Position numbers and translations under genes: made by a program. This document shows, in pieces, positions 1-6,305 of a stretch of 12,132 bases of DNA (within the stretch, counting starts at the first letter, position 1; each line of letters begins with the position of its first letter). Source of the DNA: Bacillota bacterium. Its GTDB lineage: Bacteria > Bacillota > Clostridia > Christensenellales > Aristaeellaceae. The stretch spans positions 1 through 12,132 of the forward strand of contig JAEYQQ010000134.1 of assembly GCA_023409955.1 (NCBI GenBank), in the 5' to 3' direction. Under the pieces are notes generated by a model that was given only the letters and a program-made list of their open reading frames with translations, was not told where the DNA came from and did not search any database.

Positions 1-1
1 G

Positions 2-430
2 ACCAAGCGTATGCTGATACCCATTCTTGTCATCGGCACCAGTGGTACCTGCGGGCTTATCCGCACAATCCGGGCGCAGATGCTGGATGAACAAGGCCAG
101 CCCTATGTGCTGGCGCTTCGTGCAAAAGGTGTCAGTGAGCAAGCCATCACCTTCAAGTATCAAATGAGGGCGGTGCTCAATCCCATCGTCAGCGGCTTGG
201 GCGGCATGATCTCTGGCATATTCAATGGCAGCACCATCACTGCCATCGTTCTGATGCTGCCTACCTTAGGACCGGTGCTGCTAAAGGCGCTGCAGACCCA
301 GGATATTTATCTTTCCGGCGGTATTCTTTTAATATCGGCCATCTTGGTGGTTGTAGGAAACCTGATATCTGACTTGCTACTGGCTGTTTTGGATCCCCGC
401 ATTAAACTGTTGGAGGAGAAATCAACATGA
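2..430 (+). CDS. Dpp/Opp-type ABC importer permease, DppB-like, C-terminal part only
   Basis: The gene enters from the left edge in an open frame (first complete codon at base 2), so only about 142 C-terminal residues are visible. They hold the cytoplasmic EAA coupling loop (YVLALRAKGVSEQAI, near 107-151) that docks on the ATPases, preceded by the RTIRAQML segment typical of the DppB/OppB family (binding-protein-dependent transport inner-membrane domain). Two or three hydrophobic membrane segments follow, and a short charged cytoplasmic tail ends at DPRIKLLEEKST. The protein should form the transmembrane channel as a heterodimer with the next gene product. Its TGA stop overlaps the next ATG (ATGA at 427-430), which indicates translational coupling. 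An ATG at 11 is internal and not the start. Family assignment is firm; the transported substrate is unknown. Confidence 0.9.
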   Translation, partial: TKRMLIPILVIGTSGTCGLIRTIRAQMLDEQGQPYVLALRAKGVSEQAITFKYQMRAVLNPIVSGLGGMISGIFNGSTITAIVLMLPTLGPVLLKALQTQDIYLSGGILLISAILVVVGNLISDLLLAVLDPRIKLLEEKST

Positions 431-1605
431 GCCTGAAGGAAACCTCCGCTCCTGGCACCCTCTCTCCAAAGGCGCAGCGGGCTTTGGAAAAGAAAAGACG
501 AAAACAGGAAAAGTATTATCTCTCTTCCCAATGGAAACTCATGGGCCGCAAACTTGTGCGGCACAAACTTGCCGTTATCAGTTTTGTGATTCTTGGTGTT
601 TTATACTTTGGCGCTATCTTCGCTCCTTTCTTGTCACCCAAGGGCCTGGAGGATTACTCCGGTGCGTATTCCGATGCACCACCTACCAGAATCCACTTTT
701 ATCATGATGGCAATTATATTGGTCCCTTTGTTTATCGCTATAGCATTACTAGGGATTTATATGAAAACAAGATATTTACGGAGGACACCTCACAGCCGTA
801 TCCACTGCAGTTTTTTGTAAAAGGCGCACCCTATAAGCTGTTGGGTTTTATCCCGGGAGATATTCATCTGTTCAATGTAGACAATACGAAACTGCCAGCA
901 GGGAAGGATCCTACCCAAGTGCTGCTCTTTGGTGCAGATAAATTGGGACGAGACCTGTTCTCGCGTGTTTTACTTGGCAGCCAGATATCTCTTACCGTTC
1001 CTTTGCTGGGAACCCTGATTTCGTTTATATTGGCCGTCATCATTGGCAGTATCTCCGGCTACTATGGCGGCATTGCGGATATGATTATCCAGCGGATTAT
1101 TGAGGTGCTATCATCCTTCCCTACATTACCGTTATGGATGGCCTTGTCAGCAGCCATACCCGCCGGTATACCTGTAGAGCAGGTATTCTTGCTGATTACC
1201 ATCATCATGAGCCTTTTAAGCTGGCCAGGCCTGGCCCGAACAGTGCGTTCCAAATTCCTCTCACTCAAGAAGGAGAACTTTATATTGGCGGCAAGGCTGT
1301 CCGGCGTGTCTGACGCCGCCATCATCCGCCGCCATCTGGTGCCTGGCTTTATGAGCTATCTCATCGTCAACCTTACCCTTGGCGTGCCGCAGATGATCCT
1401 TGGTGAGACATCCATGAGCTTTCTGGGACTTGGTATGCGGGCACCAGCTACCAGTTGGGGCGTACTGCTTCAAGAGTGCCAGAGCATTGGAAATATCGCC
1501 AACTGCCCCTGGAAGCTGATTCCTCTTGTGTTTGTTGGCCTTGCGGTATTGGCGTTCAACTTCCTGGGAGACGGCTTGCGTGATGCGGCCGATCCATATA
1601 AGTAA
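427..1605 (+). CDS. Dpp/Opp-type ABC importer permease, DppC-like, with large extracytoplasmic insert
   Basis: A 392-residue inner-membrane permease. The start has a good ribosome binding site (GGAGG at 412-416). Residues 1-45 are a basic cytoplasmic tail and residues 47-69 form the first membrane helix, as in the N-terminal OppC domain. The conserved LLFGADKLGRDLFSR (about 166-180) comes just before the transport domain, which has helices from about 188 onward and the EAA loop near 286-305 (ILAARLSGVSDAAII). DppC/OppC proteins are usually about 300 residues. The excess lies between helix 1 and the GRD motif (about 70-165), a hydrophilic, aromatic-rich segment expected outside the membrane. 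It partners with the upstream permease and the two ATPases that follow. The family is certain. The insert hints at a specialised subgroup, possibly non-peptide (oligosaccharide-like) import, which is inference. Confidence 0.92.
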   Translation: MSLKETSAPGTLSPKAQRALEKKRRKQEKYYLSSQWKLMGRKLVRHKLAVISFVILGVLYFGAIFAPFLSPKGLEDYSGAYSDAPPTRIHFYHDGNYIGPFVYRYSITRDLYENKIFTEDTSQPYPLQFFVKGAPYKLLGFIPGDIHLFNVDNTKLPAGKDPTQVLLFGADKLGRDLFSRVLLGSQISLTVPLLGTLISFILAVIIGSISGYYGGIADMIIQRIIEVLSSFPTLPLWMALSAAIPAGIPVEQVFLLITIIMSLLSWPGLARTVRSKFLSLKKENFILAARLSGVSDAAIIRRHLVPGFMSYLIVNLTLGVPQMILGETSMSFLGLGMRAPATSWGVLLQECQSIGNIANCPWKLIPLVFVGLAVLAFNFLGDGLRDAADPYK

Positions 1606-1614
1606 GGGGTGAGG

Positions 1615-2646
1615 ATGATGAAGGAAATCGGGCAGACGGTGCTTTCGGTGCAGGAACTTCGCATCAGCATCGGGCTGGATGAAGGTTTGCTGGTCCCCGT
1701 TCGGGGGGTGGATTTTGCGCTGCGCGCTAATGAGACCCTGGGGCTGGTAGGTGAATCGGGCTGTGGAAAGAGCTTGACCTGCAAAGCGGTGCTTGGCATC
1801 AACAGCAAGAACTGCAAGACGGAAGGGAAAATTGACTTTACTGATTCGGATGGAACAGTAAAAAATCTGCTGTCCATGAAGCCTGGCAGCAAGCAAATAC
1901 GTGATATCCGCGGCAGTAGCATTGCCATGATCTTTCAGGAACCCATGAGTGCATTTTCACCTTTATATACAGTAGGATGCCAGCTTGCGGAAAGTGTGCG
2001 TATTCATTTAAAGAAGAGTAGGCAGGAAGCCAAGCAGCTTGTGCTGGATGCCATGCGCCGTGTGGGGATAGCCAATCCAGAAAAGCGATTTGACCAGCAT
2101 CCTCACGAGTTTTCCGGCGGTATGCTGCAAAGGGCGTTGATTGCAATGGCTCTGTTATGCAATCCCCGCATACTTATTGCCGATGAGCCTACCACAGCGC
2201 TAGATGTAACCATTCAGGCTCAGATACTGGATCTGTTGAAGCAATTGCAAAAAGACTATGGGATGTCTATCCTCTATATCACGCATGATTTGGGTACTGT
2301 GGCGCAGATTTGCGATCGGGTAGCAGTGATGTACCTGGGCAGGATTATTGAAACCGGCCCTACCATGGAAATCTATAAAAACCCGGTACACCCATACACA
2401 CGCGGCCTGATTGGTTCGGTTCACAAGATCGGCGGGCGGAAGGAACGACTGTTCTCCATTGAAGGTCATGTTCCCCTCGCCATGAATTTGGATGACCGCT
2501 GTGGCTTTTATGATAGGTGCTTGTACAGGGGGCCTGCCTGCCTTGGCCGTGAGCCAGCCCTTAATCAGGTGGGTGAGGATCATTTTGCTGCCTGCTATAC
2601 CCCTTGGGAGGAGGCGGCAGCAGAGAAGGAGGTACACAATGGCTGA
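1615..2646 (+). CDS. Dpp/Opp-type ABC importer ATP-binding protein, DppD-like
   Basis: Cytoplasmic ATPase subunit of about 343 residues that powers the importer. Visible motifs are Walker A GESGCGKS (46-53), Q-loop glutamine 108 in IFQEPMSA, signature FSGGM (166-170), Walker B LIADEP (187-192) with the D-loop TTALD, and switch histidine 224 (YITHD). The C-terminal oligopeptide-transporter extension begins at PVHPYTRGL and carries four cysteines (296, 302, 309, 327) in the spacing typical of DppD/OppD; related proteins have been reported to bind an iron-sulfur cluster there, but that is not demonstrated here. Start choice: a GTG at 1609 is in frame but lacks a ribosome binding site. TAAGGGGTGA (1603-1612) serves ATG 1615 or ATG 1618 better; either is possible. 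The gene starts nine bases after the permease stop and overlaps the next gene by eight bases. Confidence 0.93.
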   Translation: MMKEIGQTVLSVQELRISIGLDEGLLVPVRGVDFALRANETLGLVGESGCGKSLTCKAVLGINSKNCKTEGKIDFTDSDGTVKNLLSMKPGSKQIRDIRGSSIAMIFQEPMSAFSPLYTVGCQLAESVRIHLKKSRQEAKQLVLDAMRRVGIANPEKRFDQHPHEFSGGMLQRALIAMALLCNPRILIADEPTTALDVTIQAQILDLLKQLQKDYGMSILYITHDLGTVAQICDRVAVMYLGRIIETGPTMEIYKNPVHPYTRGLIGSVHKIGGRKERLFSIEGHVPLAMNLDDRCGFYDRCLYRGPACLGREPALNQVGEDHFAACYTPWEEAAAEKEVHNG

Positions 2647-3640
2647 ACCGATTTTGAAGGTGGAAGGCTTGAGCATGGTGTTTACCTCCGGCAAAACGCA
2701 AGTAAAGGCAGTAAACAATGTCAGCTTCACGGTAAATGCAGGCGAAACAGTAGGTATTGTAGGTGAGTCCGGCTGTGGTAAAACCACCTTGGGCCGTTGT
2801 ATTGTAAAAGCTTATAACGCTACTTGCGGTAAAGTATTATATAAGGCTGCCGATGGGGTGGAGTATGATCTGCAGAACATAACCCCAAAACAGCTAAAGG
2901 GAATTCGTAAGGAAGTTCAAATGATTTTTCAGGATCCGTACTCCTCTTTGGACCCTAGGATGACGGTATACGATATTATCTCTGAGCCTTTGAAGGCCAA
3001 CTTTCCCAGGATGCCAAAAAAGGAAATGGAAGAGCGGGTCAAGTCCATGGCTGAAAGGGTTGGGCTGAATCCCAGCTATTTAAAACGCTATCCCCATGCA
3101 TTTTCAGGCGGCCAGCGGCAGCGTATCGGTATTGCCAGGGCATTGGTGCTATACCCTAGACTCATTATTTGTGACGAGGCTGTATCCGCCTTGGATGTAT
3201 CGGTTCAAGCTCAGGTTATCAACCTTTTGAAAGACTTGCAAAAGGATATGAATCTGACTTATATCTTCATCAGTCACGATCTTTCTGTTGTGGAGCATAT
3301 ATCTGATAAAGTCGGGGTGATGTATCTGGGTAAAATCGCAGAGTTTGCCCCAACAGATAAGCTCTTCGGCCACCCACGGCACCCTTATACCGAAGCGCTT
3401 TTGTCAGCTGTACCGGTTGCTGACCCTACGGTGACCATGCAGCGTATTCCCTTGGAAGGCGAGATTCCCAACCCTGCCAATGCGCCATCCGGCTGCTATT
3501 TTCATACCAGATGCCGCTATTGTACTGAGCAGTGCACGGAAAAGGAAACTGCTTTTGTACAGACTTCTGATGGTCAGTTTGTGGCTTGCCACCGAAGCGA
3601 GGAGCTAGTGCTGAAGGGCATTGCATCCTCGGAATCATAA
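2639..3640 (+). CDS. Dpp/Opp-type ABC importer ATP-binding protein, DppF-like
   Basis: Second ATPase of the importer, 333 residues, forming the nucleotide-binding heterodimer with the preceding protein. Motifs: Walker A GESGCGKT (42-49), Q-loop 98 (IFQDPYSSLDPRMTV, a DppF/OppF hallmark), signature FSGGQRQR (155-162), Walker B LIICDE (175-180) followed by AVSALDVS, and switch histidine 213 (ISHD). The C-terminal extension HPRHPYTEALLSAVP leads into a cysteine-rich segment with Cys 286, 292, 295, 299 and 317, one more cysteine than in the partner. The start is set by a strong AAGGAGG at 2626-2632, six bases before ATG 2639. An upstream in-frame ATG at 2492 would overlap the previous gene by 155 bases and is rejected. 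Last gene of the importer block before a 67-base gap. Confidence 0.94.
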   Translation: MAEPILKVEGLSMVFTSGKTQVKAVNNVSFTVNAGETVGIVGESGCGKTTLGRCIVKAYNATCGKVLYKAADGVEYDLQNITPKQLKGIRKEVQMIFQDPYSSLDPRMTVYDIISEPLKANFPRMPKKEMEERVKSMAERVGLNPSYLKRYPHAFSGGQRQRIGIARALVLYPRLIICDEAVSALDVSVQAQVINLLKDLQKDMNLTYIFISHDLSVVEHISDKVGVMYLGKIAEFAPTDKLFGHPRHPYTEALLSAVPVADPTVTMQRIPLEGEIPNPANAPSGCYFHTRCRYCTEQCTEKETAFVQTSDGQFVACHRSEELVLKGIASSES

Positions 3641-3677
3641 AGTTGGATTTGATAAAAGTGGTAGAAATTATGTCGCT

Positions 3678-3706
3678 TTGACAGTATGCGGCAGATAGGA
3701 TACAAT
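3678..3706 (+). promoter_or_regulatory. Near-consensus sigma-A promoter (TTGACA-17-TACAAT)
   Basis: The short gap between the DppF-like gene and the HAD gene contains a perfect -35 TTGACA (3678-3683), exactly 17 bases of spacer, and a -10 TACAAT (3701-3706; five of six matches to TATAAT). Transcription would be expected to begin around 3712-3714, inside the HAD reading frame and after its apparent ATG at 3708. The promoter could therefore supply araC transcripts independently of the importer operon, while the HAD protein would need read-through RNA from upstream. The sequence match is direct; activity is inferred. Confidence 0.6.
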
Positions 3707-3707
3707 T

Positions 3708-4280
3708 ATGGAAAAAAGGCTGATCATTTTTATTGATTGCGGCGATACGATTGTGGATGAATCCACCCAGTTGTTTGCTCCTGGTGAACTGGTGTTAAAG
3801 GCTGATTTTATTCCTGGCGCCAAGGAAGCCCTTGAGCAACTGCATCGGGAAGGCTACCGGATGGCACTGGTGGCCGACGGACTGACGGAATCCTTTGAAA
3901 ACATTTTTCGGGAAAACGGCATGAGATATGTATTTGAAGGCTGGGTTACATCAGAAGCAGTGGGCGTATGCAAGCCCGATGAGCGTATGTTTTTAACAGC
4001 CCTTAAAGCAATGAAGCTGACCAAAGATGATGTTGATCATATTGTTATGATTGGCAACAATCTTAAGCGGGATGTGCTGGGAGCCAACCGGATGGGAATC
4101 ACCTCCATCCTTTTAAGCTTCAGCCCAAGGTATGTGATGCAGCCGGATACGGATGAGGAAATACCAGATTACGTGGTGGCTATGCCTTGTGAAATACCTG
4201 AGCTTATTCACCAGTTGGACAGGCAGGTAAAGAACCGGCGCATCCTTGGCAAGGTCGGTGTCGGGAGCATAGCCCTCTGA
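3708..4280 (+). CDS. HAD-superfamily hydrolase-like protein with altered active-site motifs
   Basis: A 190-residue cytoplasmic protein of the haloacid dehalogenase fold, related to small phosphatases. The nucleophile aspartate is present in motif I (FIDCGDTIVDE, Asp10), but the position of the usual second aspartate is Gly12 (DxG instead of DxD). Motif II reads LVADG (54-58), with Ala56 where Ser/Thr is expected. Motif III lysine is present (Lys89 in GVCKPDERMF). Motif IV reads MIGNNLKRD, with Asn117 in place of the first aspartate and Asp122 retained. There is a short cap region, no signal peptide and no membrane segment. ATG 3708 follows a modest AGGA (3697-3700). The gene is 23 bases ahead of the AraC regulator, so the two look co-transcribed. 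The frame is intact, so this is not obviously a pseudogene. It may be a phosphatase with modified chemistry or a non-catalytic binding protein; the substrate is unknown. Confidence 0.8.
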   Translation: MEKRLIIFIDCGDTIVDESTQLFAPGELVLKADFIPGAKEALEQLHREGYRMALVADGLTESFENIFRENGMRYVFEGWVTSEAVGVCKPDERMFLTALKAMKLTKDDVDHIVMIGNNLKRDVLGANRMGITSILLSFSPRYVMQPDTDEEIPDYVVAMPCEIPELIHQLDRQVKNRRILGKVGVGSIAL

Positions 4281-4303
4281 CCTGTGGGAAGGAGGTGGCG
4301 TGC

Positions 4304-5284
4304 ATGGATGAAAAGCCAATCAAAAATGGAACGATACACATCAGCAGTAAATCGCACCTGAACCTGACATTTAACCTGTATCAGTGCGGCAATAATGAGA
4401 TTCCTACAGGCGGGATGTTATCCATCAAAGCGACGGATACCTTTACGCTGGTGTATATTGATAAGGGATCGGCCATTTTAGAAAGCAACAGCCTTGGCTA
4501 TAAGCTTGCAGCCGGCCATGGTTTTTTTTCCTTCCCTGATTTATCATACGAGTTAAAAAATTTCGAAGATGAACCCCTGTGTGTAACCTGGCTGTGCTTT
4601 TCAGGATATTTGGTGGAGAATTATTTGAACCGTGCCAATATCAACCGTACCAAGCCACAGTTTTCTGATGTTGAGGGTATGGTAGGGGAGAAGATGGCAA
4701 GGTTGTATGCTGCAGCCCATAAGCTGCCTAACCGTTACTGCCGTATGGTATCCACTTTGTATGATATCTTTAGTTACCTTTTAGATGTAAATCCCACAAA
4801 ACAAAACGATAGCTATGTGGACAATGCTGATTTCTTTGCAGTGAAGGCTGTTGGGTTCATTGAGCACAACTATACCAGAGGCATTTCTGTAGAGGATATC
4901 GCCAATGCCTTGGGTATTTCCAGGAAGCATTTGTACGGCATCTTCAACGACACGCTGAAAATATCCCCTAAGCAATATCTGATCTATTACAGAATCGATA
5001 AAGCGTGCATGCGCTTGCAGCTAAGCTCCCAAACGGTTATGGAAATATCTGAATCAGTGGGGTATACCAATCAGTTTTATTTTGCCAAGGAATTCAAGCG
5101 CCTGACTGGTATGACGCCCAGCGAATATCGTAAAAATCCACAGCCTAAGGACTTGTTCCATTACCGTACTTTTGTGCCTACCCTCAAGGAAAAATATAAA
5201 GATCGCGTATTAGACTTGCCGCTTGAGGAGAATATTCTATCGGTGTATTCTCCGCCACAATTGGCGAATCGAAGAAACAAGTAG
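4304..5284 (+). CDS. AraC-family transcriptional regulator with N-terminal sensor domain
   Basis: A 326-residue DNA-binding regulator. Residues about 20-160 look like the cupin-type ligand-binding domain of AraC proteins: the TFTLVYIDKGSAIL strand pattern, then the GHGFFSFPDLSYEL segment. Residues about 180-277 form the two-helix-turn-helix AraC domain: first helix-turn-helix ISVEDIANALGISRKHLYGIF, second VMEISESVGYTNQFYFAKEFKRLTGMTPSEYR. A tail of about 50 residues (280-326) follows the DNA-binding domain, longer than in many family members. The start is ATG 4304, eight bases after AAGGAGG (4289-4295); an in-frame GTG at 4295 lies inside that ribosome binding site and is rejected. The position behind the importer and HAD genes suggests it controls that unit, probably in response to the imported compound or a metabolite. 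Regulation of the neighbouring iol genes is possible but unproven. Confidence 0.92.
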   Translation: MDEKPIKNGTIHISSKSHLNLTFNLYQCGNNEIPTGGMLSIKATDTFTLVYIDKGSAILESNSLGYKLAAGHGFFSFPDLSYELKNFEDEPLCVTWLCFSGYLVENYLNRANINRTKPQFSDVEGMVGEKMARLYAAAHKLPNRYCRMVSTLYDIFSYLLDVNPTKQNDSYVDNADFFAVKAVGFIEHNYTRGISVEDIANALGISRKHLYGIFNDTLKISPKQYLIYYRIDKACMRLQLSSQTVMEISESVGYTNQFYFAKEFKRLTGMTPSEYRKNPQPKDLFHYRTFVPTLKEKYKDRVLDLPLEENILSVYSPPQLANRRNK

Positions 5285-5308
5285 TTATTATTTGAAATAA
5301 AGTAAAAA

Positions 5309-5347
5309 TGCCTCCTGACGGAATGACCAGATTTCCGGCAGGGGGCA
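5309..5347. terminator. Bidirectional rho-independent terminator between convergent operons
   Basis: Arms 5309-5323 and 5333-5347 form a 15-bp stem (TGCCTCCTGACGGAA with its near complement) containing one T-G wobble and one A-G mismatch, closed by a 9-base loop. On the minus strand the stem is followed by TTTTTACTTTATTT, a good release tract for the iol operon. On the plus strand it is followed by CTTTATTAA, a weaker tract for the araC operon. An outer 7-bp repeat (AATAAAG 5296-5302 with CTTTATT 5348-5354) could extend the stem across an asymmetric bulge. It lies between the araC stop (5284) and the iolE stop (5387). Nothing else is recognisable in this roughly 100-base gap. Confidence 0.85.
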
Positions 5348-5386
5348 CTTTATTAACCATTAAGGTATAGCAAGGAGTAAATCGGC

Positions 5387-6283
5387 TTACAGGCCGGTCT
5401 TCTCCCGGATGTAGCTGCGGGCCTTGACGGCATACTCATAGGGATTGGCTTTTGCGGGATCCTGCTCGGCTTCCACAACCACCCAGCCCTGGTAGCCTTC
5501 CTTCTCCAAGACCTCAAAGATGGGTGCAAAGTCTACATCACCATCTCCCGGCACGGTGAATACACCGGCGCGGACGGCGGTCAAGAAGCTCCAGCCTTCT
5601 TTCTCGGCCTGGGCACGAACGGTTTGGCGTACATCCTTCAAGTGTACGTGGCGGATGCGGTGAATGTACTTTTTCAGTACCGGCAGGGGATCGATGCCTG
5701 CAAAGGTAAGATGGCCGGAATCGAACAGCAGGTAGACGAGGTCCGGATCTGTTAAGGACATCAGGGTATCGATTTCTTCTGCAGTCTGGATGCCTGTGCC
5801 CATGTGGTGATGGATGGTGAGTGTCATACCAACATCACGAGCCAGTCGGCCCAGCTCGTTATAGCCTTGGGCAACCGCTTTCCACTGTTCCTGGGTATAT
5901 ACGGGCTTATCAGGTCCGAATATGTTCAATGGTTTACCCTGAATGGAGTTGCCCTGCTCGCTGGCGCCGATGATCTTGGCACCCAGTGCGTTTAATCGAT
6001 CTCTGTGGGCGATAAAGGCTTCCTTCGTTACCTCAAAGGGCTGGCTGGTAAACAAGCTGGAAAACCAGGCGTTGCAGATCTGAAGCCCGCGAACATACAG
6101 ATAGTGCTTCAAAACGGCTGGATCCTGGGGATATTTGTTTCCGATCTCGCTTCCTTTAAAACCGGCCAGCGCCATTTCGCTGATGCATTGCTCAAAGGTG
6201 TTTTCGCCACCCAAGTCCGGTAGATCGTCGTTTGTCCAGCCGATGGGGGCGATGGCCAATTTTACTTTTTGTGGGTCCAGCAT
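5387..6283 (-). CDS. iolE: Myo-inosose-2 dehydratase IolE
   Basis: A 298-residue cytoplasmic TIM-barrel enzyme (xylose isomerase-like fold, EC 4.2.1.44) that removes water from scyllo-inosose (2-keto-myo-inositol) to give 3D-trihydroxycyclohexane-1,2-dione, the second step of inositol breakdown. The length matches the IolE family (about 297). The N-terminal LAIAPIGWTNDDLPDLGG is characteristic. Probable metal and substrate residues are in GSEIG (Glu46), TIHHHMGT (His158-160), LLFDSGH (Asp188, His191), RHVHLKD (His214) and VVVEAEQD (Glu271). Start ATG 6283 has AAAGGGG about eight bases upstream and lies 22 bases after the iolD stop. It is the last gene of the operon, before the terminator. Identity is strong from motifs and context. 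Confidence 0.95.
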   Translation of the reverse strand: MLDPQKVKLAIAPIGWTNDDLPDLGGENTFEQCISEMALAGFKGSEIGNKYPQDPAVLKHYLYVRGLQICNAWFSSLFTSQPFEVTKEAFIAHRDRLNALGAKIIGASEQGNSIQGKPLNIFGPDKPVYTQEQWKAVAQGYNELGRLARDVGMTLTIHHHMGTGIQTAEEIDTLMSLTDPDLVYLLFDSGHLTFAGIDPLPVLKKYIHRIRHVHLKDVRQTVRAQAEKEGWSFLTAVRAGVFTVPGDGDVDFAPIFEVLEKEGYQGWVVVEAEQDPAKANPYEYAVKARSYIREKTGL

Positions 6284-6305
6284 ATGTGTTACCCCTTTCG
6301 TCGTC

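Noticed and set aside
1261..1896. Minus-strand open frame of about 211 codons across the permease/ATPase junction
   Set aside because: It overlaps two certain genes on the other strand and shows no domain or ribosome binding site worth calling.
2492..2638. Extended start of the DppF-like gene at ATG 2492
   Set aside because: It lies deep inside the coding region of the preceding ATPase; ATG 2639 has a consensus AAGGAGG six bases upstream.
3170..3205. Walker B of the DppF-like ATPase reads CDEAVSALD rather than DEPVSALD
   Set aside because: The catalytic Glu is intact and the Pro-to-Ala change is, to my knowledge, common in this ATPase branch, so it is not a defect.
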